From: Tissierellia bacterium
GTDB taxonomy: Bacteria; Bacillota; Clostridia; Tissierellales; Peptoniphilaceae
Direction: 5' to 3'
DNA: 48,416 nt
Assembly: GCA_030527425.1 (NCBI GenBank)
Contig: JAUNAV010000009.1
Location: 1 to 48,416, forward strand
The notes under the pieces were generated by a model. That model did no database searches and was not told the origin of the DNA. It worked only from the letters and a program-made list of their open reading frames with translations. Shown here piece by piece: positions 42,297 through 48,416 of this stretch. The first letter of the stretch is position 1. Each line of letters opens with the position of its first letter. The translations under genes were made by a program, and so were the position numbers.

Positions 42297-44284
42297 TAAT
42301 TTAACACTATCTTTCCTTGTTGATTATAAAACTTTAGTATTTCAGATTTATTTTTAATATCAATTTTGTTTGTTATCATAAATTCAAAAATATCAAAGGC
42401 TTTATCAAGTTCTTCTTTTGTCATATTTAAATTATCAATTGCATTTAAATCTTTACCATGTTGCATGGTAGAAAAAATGCGCCCACTACCTCTTAATTCC
42501 AAGTCGAATTTTGCAATTTCAATGCCTGAGTCATTATTTTTTAATACTTCAAGTTTCTTATCCTTTGCTTTTAGACTTACAAAAATACAATAAGATTTTA
42601 TATTACCTCTACCAACTCTACCTCTCAATTGATGAAGTTGACTTAAACCAAAATTGTTTGCATTGTAAATAATCATTGTATTTGCATTTTTTACATCAAC
42701 ACCAACTTCAATTATTGTAGTAGATATCAAAATATCAATCTGACCATTATTGAAATCTTTAAATACTTGTTCTTTTTGATCATTTTTCATTTTGCCATGT
42801 AAGGCTTCAATGCGATAATTGGGAAAAAATTTTCTATATCTTAATAACAAGTTATTCGTACTATTTTGATCATCTGCATCTATATTTGAGCTTACAATAT
42901 AAACTTGTCTTTTATCTTTAAGTTGTTTTTTCAAAAATTCTACTAAGAGAATTTCATTTTTCTGATGAATTATTTTTGTGGTTATCGGTATTCTACCTTT
43001 GGGTAATTGATCAATTATACTTAGATCAAGAATTTTATTTAATCTTAGAGACATAGTTCTTGGTATTGGAGTTGCAGTCATCGTAAGATAATTTACATTT
43101 TGACCTTTATCAGATAAATTCTTTCTTTGAGTTACCCCAAATCTATGTTGTTCATCATTAATTACCAAAAATAAGTTTTTAAACTTTAATTCTTTCTGGA
43201 TTAAAGCATGAGTACCAATAACTATATCGCACTCGCCTTCTTTTATTTTCCTATATATATTATTTTTATCTTTTTTACTTATGCTTCCTGTAAGTAAACA
43301 TGCCCTTAAATTAAATTTTTCGATTAAATTAATATTGTTTTTAAAATGTTGAGTTGCTAAAACTTCAGTCGGGACCATCATAGCACATTGATAGCCATTT
43401 TTAGCTACAATCATCATACTAATAATTGCTACTATTGTTTTTCCACTACCTACATCGCCGCATAAGAGTCTATTCATAACTTTTTTATCTTTTAGATCAC
43501 TTATAATTTCAGTAAGAGCTTTCAATTGTGCATGTGTTAAATCAAAATTTAATTCTTCTAATATGTCATTAAAAAAAATATCATTTAATCCATCACTACT
43601 ATATTTAGTATTCTCATCTCTTAATAGTTTTAAATAAAATAATTGCCTTACAAAATCTTCGATTTTAATATTTGATTTGCTTTTTAACAATTTATCAACT
43701 GATGATGGTCTATGAACTTCGATTAAGTCCATTTCTCTGGAATTCAAATTAAATTTCTCTTTTACCAATTTTGGTATAATTTCTTCCTTAAAGTCATATA
43801 AATCAAGTGCTTTTAAAATAAATTTTCTTAGATCATTTTGACTTATACCTTTAGTTAAAGAATAAATAGGATATATGCCACCTATACTATCATCTTTTAA
43901 TTTTGCAATTGTTGGATTAAAGCATTCTCTAGGATTTTTATCATTTAATTTAGTATAAAACTTATATTTTTGATTGATATTAAGCGTATTTGCAATAAAT
44001 CTATTATTAAACCATACTATCTTTACTCTTTCATATCCGTCTGTTGCAATTACTGTAGTAATGCTTTTATTCTTTGATAAAAAATGAGTTTTTGGATAAG
44101 ATAAAATGATAAACTCGAAATAATAATTAATTGCAGATTTGGCATTTTTAATATCCATCTTCTTTGATCTGTCTTCATACGAATTTGGATAATAATTGCA
44201 CAAATCCTTTATACTAAAAATTTCGAGTTTATTCAATTTTTCTTTCTTTTTGGGGCCTATTCCCTTAATTTCTTCTAATGACAT
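42296..44284 (-). CDS. recG: ATP-dependent DNA helicase RecG
   Basis: Regresses stalled forks and processes branched DNA. 662 residues with an N-terminal HhH/wedge (OB-fold) domain (GIGPKKKEKLNKLEI at the start), Walker A CGDVGSGKT (~274-282), the DExH-type box INDEQHRFGVTQR (~376-388), TATPIPRTM, and motif VI HQLRGRVGRG. Complete. Start and stop both overlap neighbours by one base. Confidence 0.96.
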   Translation of the reverse strand: MSLEEIKGIGPKKKEKLNKLEIFSIKDLCNYYPNSYEDRSKKMDIKNAKSAINYYFEFIILSYPKTHFLSKNKSITTVIATDGYERVKIVWFNNRFIANTLNINQKYKFYTKLNDKNPRECFNPTIAKLKDDSIGGIYPIYSLTKGISQNDLRKFILKALDLYDFKEEIIPKLVKEKFNLNSREMDLIEVHRPSSVDKLLKSKSNIKIEDFVRQLFYLKLLRDENTKYSSDGLNDIFFNDILEELNFDLTHAQLKALTEIISDLKDKKVMNRLLCGDVGSGKTIVAIISMMIVAKNGYQCAMMVPTEVLATQHFKNNINLIEKFNLRACLLTGSISKKDKNNIYRKIKEGECDIVIGTHALIQKELKFKNLFLVINDEQHRFGVTQRKNLSDKGQNVNYLTMTATPIPRTMSLRLNKILDLSIIDQLPKGRIPITTKIIHQKNEILLVEFLKKQLKDKRQVYIVSSNIDADDQNSTNNLLLRYRKFFPNYRIEALHGKMKNDQKEQVFKDFNNGQIDILISTTIIEVGVDVKNANTMIIYNANNFGLSQLHQLRGRVGRGNIKSYCIFVSLKAKDKKLEVLKNNDSGIEIAKFDLELRGSGRIFSTMQHGKDLNAIDNLNMTKEELDKAFDIFEFMITNKIDIKNKSEILKFYNQQGKIVLN

Positions 44285-45828
44285 TATTCTAATGAAATTG
44301 AATAGTAGTAAAGTGGTTGTCCACCATCAACTAATTCCACATCACAATCTTCAAACTTTTGACTTAATTTATTTTTGATCTTTTCAGCATCTTCTTTCTT
44401 GACTTGATCGCCATAATATAAAGTTATCAAAGAAACATCATCAACCATTGCTGTCTCAACGGTTTTAAGCAATACATTGTCTATATCTTTGCCATTTACT
44501 TTTATTTGTCCGCTAATTAGGCCAATAATATCATCTTTTTTAATATCTAAATTGCCAACTTTAGTATCTCGTATTGAATAAGTTATCTCGCATACTGTGA
44601 CTTCTTGCATAGCTTCTTTCATATTCTCAAAATTTTCTTCAACACTTAATTCTTGATCATATGCAAGTAATGCGCAAAATCCTTGAGGTATTGATTTTGT
44701 TTCAAGAACATAAATATTTTTATCACTTAATTGTTCTACTTGTTTTGCAGCCATTATTATATTTTTATTATTCGGTAGAATAAAGATATTTTTTGCATTA
44801 ACTTTTTCTACTGCATTATTTATATCCTCTGTAGATGGATTCATAGTTTGTCCACCTGATATTAAATAATCAGTGTTTAAACTTTTAAATACTTGATCAA
44901 AGCCAGCACCTTTAGAAACAGCCACAATTCCCATTTCTTTTAAGTTTTCTTGTTCTAATTTTTCTTCATATTCAAAATCATCTTTATTTAAATCTAATTT
45001 AACAATTTGAGCCTTGTCAAATAAAATACTTATGGCTTGTTCTATATCATGAGTTTTTATCTCTAAGCTTAGATATTTGTTGTCCTCAAATCTATCTATC
45101 AAACAAAAATCTTCCAAATCATCTCTTAAATCATCCTTATAATTTACACAAATAGCATTTAATGAAAAATCATAATTTTCTATATCAGAGTCACTGTATT
45201 CAAATTCATCTTCGATTTTTTCATTTAAATATTTTACAGCGCCTTCTAGTAGATAAATTAAACCTTGACCACCTGCATCTACTACATTAGCTTCCTTTAA
45301 AACAGGTAAAAGTTTAGGAGTTTCTTTAAGAGCTTTTTTACCTTCAAGTAAAATTCTATATAAATATTTATCTATCTCAATATCATCTTCATAATATTGT
45401 TCGCTTGCTTCAGCCATTTTTCTACAAACAGTAAGTATTGTACCTTCTGTTGGCTTCATAACAGCTTTATATGCCGTTTTCTTTGCTTCCAAGAAACAAT
45501 CTCTTATTTCAAAAGCAGATATCTTTTCTTTACCCTTTAAGGATTTTGAAACACCTCTACATAATTGTGAAAGTATTACTCCTGAATTTCCTCTTGCTCC
45601 CATTAAAGAGCCTTGTCCAAGTGCTTTAGAGACATCGATAATTGTTTTATTTGATAATGCTGTTACTTTATTTGCAGCAGACTTTATTGTCATAGTCATA
45701 TTTGTTCCAGTATCACCGTCAGGAACAGGAAATACATTTAATTCATTTACTTCATCTTTTTTGTCATTTAAATTTTCATAAGCACTTACTATACAACCAG
45801 CAAGTGTTTTACCATTTATAAACTTCAT
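44284..45828 (-). CDS. fakA: DAK2-domain fatty acid kinase catalytic subunit (FakA/YloV-like)
   Basis: Phosphorylates fatty acids bound to a FakB partner so they can enter phospholipid synthesis. 514 residues: N-terminal DhaL/DAK2 ATP-binding domain with NVFPVPDGDTGTNM (31-44; D38, D40 and the next Asp bind metal), GARGNSGVILSQLCRG (~93-108) and VDAGGQG; a middle domain; and a C-terminal DegV-related domain with MNPSTEDI. Follows the asp23-like gene, the conserved yloU-yloV pair. Assignment of substrate rests on the family. Confidence 0.88.
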   Translation of the reverse strand: MKFINGKTLAGCIVSAYENLNDKKDEVNELNVFPVPDGDTGTNMTMTIKSAANKVTALSNKTIIDVSKALGQGSLMGARGNSGVILSQLCRGVSKSLKGKEKISAFEIRDCFLEAKKTAYKAVMKPTEGTILTVCRKMAEASEQYYEDDIEIDKYLYRILLEGKKALKETPKLLPVLKEANVVDAGGQGLIYLLEGAVKYLNEKIEDEFEYSDSDIENYDFSLNAICVNYKDDLRDDLEDFCLIDRFEDNKYLSLEIKTHDIEQAISILFDKAQIVKLDLNKDDFEYEEKLEQENLKEMGIVAVSKGAGFDQVFKSLNTDYLISGGQTMNPSTEDINNAVEKVNAKNIFILPNNKNIIMAAKQVEQLSDKNIYVLETKSIPQGFCALLAYDQELSVEENFENMKEAMQEVTVCEITYSIRDTKVGNLDIKKDDIIGLISGQIKVNGKDIDNVLLKTVETAMVDDVSLITLYYGDQVKKEDAEKIKNKLSQKFEDCDVELVDGGQPLYYYSISLE

Positions 45829-45836
45829 CTTCTCTC

Positions 45837-46190
45837 CTATTTACGAATTCCTTGTATTAAAATATTGACATTTCTAACTTTAATATCTAAGGAGTTTTCT
45901 ATATTATATTTTACTTTTTCCATGATATTTTCTGCAACAACTGCAATTCTTACACCATATTCTAGAAAAAGGGAGATTTTAACATCTATACTATTATCTT
46001 CATTATTGTATATCTTAACGCCTTTTCTCATATTTTCTATACCTAATAATTGGTAGATTCCATCTTTTGCATTTTTACTAGCTAATCCAACTACTCCATA
46101 TGTTTCCATAACCGATGCACATGCTAGATTAGCTACAACTGTTGAAGATATAGAAACTTCTCCATATTTATTTTTAAAACTTGTCGCCAT
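45837..46190 (-). CDS. Asp23/Gls24 family protein (YloU-like)
   Basis: 117 residues. Diagnostic start YGEVSISSTVVANLACASVMETYGVVGL (residues 9-36; key G-x-V-x-I, A-x-x-A, G-V-V-G) and C-terminal VRNVNILIQGI. Unlike the paralogue at 38570, it keeps the strict YloU spacing. AGGAGG precedes the ATG, and a promoter lies 50 bases upstream. Pairs with the DAK2 gene behind it. Confidence 0.9.
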   Translation of the reverse strand: MATSFKNKYGEVSISSTVVANLACASVMETYGVVGLASKNAKDGIYQLLGIENMRKGVKIYNNEDNSIDVKISLFLEYGVRIAVVAENIMEKVKYNIENSLDIKVRNVNILIQGIRK

Positions 46191-46241
46191 AATTACCTCC
46201 TAGTAATATTGACATCTTTTATAATTGCTCAGTTAAATTAT

Positions 46242-46270
46242 ATTATACTTTTATTTAATTAAGTATTCAA
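46242..46270 (-). promoter_or_regulatory. Promoter of the asp23-fakA-recG-rsmD-coaD run
   Basis: Minus strand TTGAAT (46270-46265), 17-base spacer, TATAAT (46247-46242). Divergent from the rpmB promoter 30 bases away. Confidence 0.7.
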
Positions 46271-46298
46271 TTACTAGTCTAGATGGTTAAATTTAAAT

Positions 46299-46327
46299 TT
46301 GATCTAAAAACAAATATTTGATATAAT
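46299..46327 (+). promoter_or_regulatory. rpmB promoter
   Basis: TTGATC (46299-46304), 17-base spacer, TATAAT (46322-46327) with TG at 46319-46320 one base before it: the best promoter in the window. Confidence 0.75.
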
Positions 46328-46359
46328 AAATAAGCTAGTTAATATTAGGAGGTGTAAAT

Positions 46360-46551
46360 ATGTCAAAAAAATGTGTGGTTTGTGGAAAATCTACTAAATT
46401 CGGCAATACCGTTACTTTTTCACATAGAAGATTAAATAGAAAATTCGCTCCTAACATTCATAAAGTTAAAGTTTTAATTAATGGAACTCCAAAAAGAGTG
46501 AATGTTTGTGCAAATTGTTTAAAACACGGAAAAGTTGAAAGAGCAAACTAA
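46360..46551 (+). CDS. rpmB: 50S ribosomal protein L28, zinc-binding form
   Basis: 63 residues with two CxxC pairs, C5/C8 (CVVCGK) and C50/C53 (VCANCLK), which coordinate zinc in the C+ form of L28, and the RNA-binding SHRRLNRKFAPNI segment. AGGAGGTG lies 7 bases before the ATG. Single-gene unit between its own promoter and a terminator, divergent from the asp23 gene. In clostridia it usually sits next to rsgA-rpe, as here. Confidence 0.97.
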   Translation: MSKKCVVCGKSTKFGNTVTFSHRRLNRKFAPNIHKVKVLINGTPKRVNVCANCLKHGKVERAN

Positions 46552-46552
46552 A

Positions 46553-46594
46553 AGACTAGAGTTCTTCCTCTGGAAGTTCTCTAGTCTCTTTTAA
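46553..46594. terminator. Bidirectional terminator between rpmB and rpe
   Basis: Two-tier hairpin: AGACTAGAG (46553-46561) / CTCTAGTCT (46579-46587), then an inner stem CTTCC / GGAAG; T-rich on both sides. Confidence 0.88.
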
Positions 46595-46601
46595 TTTTAT
46601 C

Positions 46602-47264
46602 TTATTTATAATTTTTAAAAATATCGTAGTATGTTTCTATTTGTTTATTGATATCATCTTTAGAAAAAATATCTGATCCTGATACTATGATATCAGCTCC
46701 ATCTTCTACAATTTTTGAAACATTATGAGATTTTATTCCACCATCAACCTCAATTTTTGTTTTTAAATTATTTTCGTCTATATATTTTCTTAATTTTTTA
46801 ATTCGATCATGACTTTCTTCTATAAATCCTTGACCTCCAAAACCGGGTTCAACACTCATTACTAAAACTAAATCTACTTTATCTAAATATTTATAAACCT
46901 CATTTAAATTAGTACTAGGTCTTAGAGTTATTCCACTTTTTATATTTAAAGAATTTATAGCATCAATAGTTTTAGATACTTCTTTTGTACTTTCTACATG
47001 AATAGTAATTAAATCTGAACCTGCTTCTTTAAATCTTTCTATATATCTTAATGGTTCATGGATCATAAGATGAGTATCAAAAAAATAATCGCAATTTTTT
47101 CTCAAATCTTCTATCATTTTAAATCCGAAAGAAATATTATTTACAAAGATTCCATCCATAACATCAAGATGTAGCATTTTTAAATTTTTTGACTTTATTT
47201 TTTGAATATCTCCAATTACATTTGAAAAATTTGCACTTAAAATTGACGGTGATAATTCTACCAT
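46602..47264 (-). CDS. rpe: Ribulose-phosphate 3-epimerase
   Basis: Interconverts ribulose 5-phosphate and xylulose 5-phosphate. 220-residue TIM barrel: LSPSILSANFSN at the start (catalytic Ser/Asn region), HLDVMDGIFVNNISFG with metal-binding H and D (~32-47), DTHLMI (~64-69), VMSVEPGFGGQGF (~136-148) and EVDGGIKSHN with the catalytic Asp (~172-181). Overlaps rsgA by 7 bases. Confidence 0.96.
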   Translation of the reverse strand: MVELSPSILSANFSNVIGDIQKIKSKNLKMLHLDVMDGIFVNNISFGFKMIEDLRKNCDYFFDTHLMIHEPLRYIERFKEAGSDLITIHVESTKEVSKTIDAINSLNIKSGITLRPSTNLNEVYKYLDKVDLVLVMSVEPGFGGQGFIEESHDRIKKLRKYIDENNLKTKIEVDGGIKSHNVSKIVEDGADIIVSGSDIFSKDDINKQIETYYDIFKNYK

Positions 47265-48133
47265 TTATTTTTTCTCCTATTCATTATTTCTCTATAAAGA
47301 CTTACATAATTTTCATATCTACTATTAGAGATTTTACCAGAATCAACAGCTTCTTTAACCTTACAACCAGGTTCTTTAATATGATTGCAATTTTTAAATT
47401 TACAATCACCAATATTTTTAAATTCAATAAATGTATCCTTTAAATCTCTTTCATCTTCTATAAAATCTGAATCAAAGCTTTCAAATCCTGGAGTATCAAA
47501 TACATAAGTATTATTTGATATTTTGAAAAGTTCAGTATGTCTAGTGGTATTTTTCCCTCTCCTATTTTTTCTTGATATTTCTCCTATTTCGATGTTTTTA
47601 TCTTTTAATAGATTATTCAATAAAGAAGATTTTCCCACTCCTGATGCTCCAGTTAAAGCGCTCGTCTTGTTTTGTAATACTTTTAGAATATTTTCGTTAA
47701 TATCTTCTTTGGTATTGTCCAACTCAATTATTTTATAATTTGTACTTTTGTATTTTTCTTTGAATTCTTCAATCTCGAAATCTTTGTATAAATCAACTTT
47801 AGATAAAACTAAAATAGCATTTATATTTTTGTATTCACACATAGCTAAATACTTATCAAGATTGTAGAGATTTGAAGGCGGATTTTTTAATGTTTGAAAT
47901 ACTAAAAGTTGATCAAGATTTGATATTTCAGGCCTTTTAAGCACATTTCTTCTTTTTTTTATCTCTGTTATGTAGGCATTATTATTATCAATCAAATCAA
48001 TTTCTACATTATCACCGACTAGAGGCTTAAGTTTTCTATTTCGAAACTTACCTCTAGCCTTAGCCATAAATATTTTTTCTTGATTATCTACATAATATAA
48101 GTCTTTTTGCATCTTAATTATTTTTGCTATCAT
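47258..48133 (-). CDS. rsgA: Small ribosomal subunit biogenesis GTPase RsgA
   Basis: Checks late 30S assembly. 291 residues with an OB-fold N-domain (1-65), then a circularly permuted GTPase in the order G4 (VLSKVDLY), G1 (GASGVGKSSLLN, ~160-171), G2 (TTRHTELF), G3 (DTPGFESF), and a C-terminal zinc domain with C-K-F-K-N-C-N-H and a later Cys. Overlaps the kinase gene by one base (TAATG). Confidence 0.95.
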   Translation of the reverse strand: MIAKIIKMQKDLYYVDNQEKIFMAKARGKFRNRKLKPLVGDNVEIDLIDNNNAYITEIKKRRNVLKRPEISNLDQLLVFQTLKNPPSNLYNLDKYLAMCEYKNINAILVLSKVDLYKDFEIEEFKEKYKSTNYKIIELDNTKEDINENILKVLQNKTSALTGASGVGKSSLLNNLLKDKNIEIGEISRKNRRGKNTTRHTELFKISNNTYVFDTPGFESFDSDFIEDERDLKDTFIEFKNIGDCKFKNCNHIKEPGCKVKEAVDSGKISNSRYENYVSLYREIMNRRKNKW

Positions 48134-48416
48134 TATTTTTTTACTTCATACCTTCCGACAAATTCATCATCATAATATACATTTACAACATCACCAACAT
48201 TAGATTCAATTTGAACATCAATACTGCCATTTTCTGTATCATCTTTACTATGAATCTTATCATATAAGACATCCGACTCATTTCCATTATTATCTAGCTT
48301 TATAATTTTAACTTCAACTTTATCTTTATCAGGCATTTGAAGATTAAATATTGCATTTATTTTTTCTTCTTTTTCTTCTTTTTCCGCAACACGATACAGA
48401 GATATACGAAAGTAAA
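48133..48416 (-). CDS. C-terminal end of a PASTA-domain Ser/Thr protein kinase (PrkC/Stk-like), cut by the window edge
   Basis: The minus-strand frame stays open from the stop at 48133-48135 to the right edge (at least 93 codons), so the apparent ATG at 48336 is internal. The visible piece starts YFRISLYRVAEKEEKEEK, then PDKDKVEVKIIK, an acidic loop, and ends DDEFVGRYEVKK. A charged Lys/Glu link followed by a small beta-domain is how PrkC-type kinases end after their PASTA repeats. The position directly upstream of rsgA-rpe supports this, since prpC-prkC-rsgA-rpe is conserved. No kinase or PASTA motif is visible, so the call rests on context. Confidence 0.65.
   Translation of the reverse strand, partial: YFRISLYRVAEKEEKEEKINAIFNLQMPDKDKVEVKIIKLDNNGNESDVLYDKIHSKDDTENGSIDVQIESNVGDVVNVYYDDEFVGRYEVKK

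Noticed and set aside
48361..48390. Short AAG/GAA-type repeat near the right edge as a microsatellite
   Set aside because: It is in frame and codes the Lys/Glu-rich linker of the kinase C-terminus; short and ordinary for such linkers.

Overview
The window is a dense, very AT-rich housekeeping segment of a low-GC Gram-positive anaerobe (Bacillota). Gene order is clostridial: ispH fused to S1 domains, scpA-scpB, efp-asp23-nusB-xseAB-ispA-argR-recN, and prkC-rsgA-rpe next to rpmB. Sporulation genes that normally sit inside these clusters are absent, and a V-type ATPase is present. Together these suggest a non-sporulating Tissierellia/Peptoniphilaceae-like organism (Anaerococcus, Peptoniphilus, Parvimonas, Helcococcus and relatives). 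That placement is inference from gene order. No tRNA, rRNA, CRISPR array, insertion sequence or prophage was seen.

Layout. 1-9508, plus strand: 3' part of pnp, ftsK, pgsA, recA, rny, a class I aminotransferase and a Xer-type recombinase, most units closed by clear hairpin terminators. 9537-16191, minus strand: mutS-mutL-miaA and a methionine-gamma-lyase-like PLP enzyme. 16192-16518: the only gene-poor stretch over 300 bases, holding the mutS promoter and a complete-looking small plus-strand transcription unit. 16519-25161, minus strand: V-ATPase operon in the order C, I(N-half), I(C-half), K, F, E, A, B, D, with its own promoter and a structured leader. 25388-26730, minus: miaB, broken by one frameshift. 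26887-39476, minus: a long run from efp down to the ispH-S1 fusion (translation, nucleotide, isoprenoid, DNA repair and chromosome segregation genes), interrupted by a terminator between the Nudix gene and scpA. 39599-40774, plus: tmcAL. 40782-46190, minus: asp23-fakA-recG-rsmD-coaD and a coiled-coil gene. 46360-46551, plus: rpmB. 46602-48416, minus: rpe, rsgA and the 3' end of a PASTA-type Ser/Thr kinase gene.

Most genes are standard. The unusual points are: (1) the V-ATPase stator subunit I is split into two separately started genes, and the second carries a tandem duplication of a cytosolic arm domain; the first ends in an extra coiled coil about the size of the missing subunit H; (2) the same operon has a leader RNA that folds as a three-way junction beside the first ribosome binding site; (3) MutL keeps its ATPase and beta-clamp motifs but has lost all recognised endonuclease motifs; (4) an overlooked 29-codon membrane-peptide gene, one base out of frame, lies between mutS and the V-ATPase operon; (5) tmcAL appears truly leaderless and rny seems to start at AUU. 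Promoters repeatedly use an extended -10 box TGnTATAAT.
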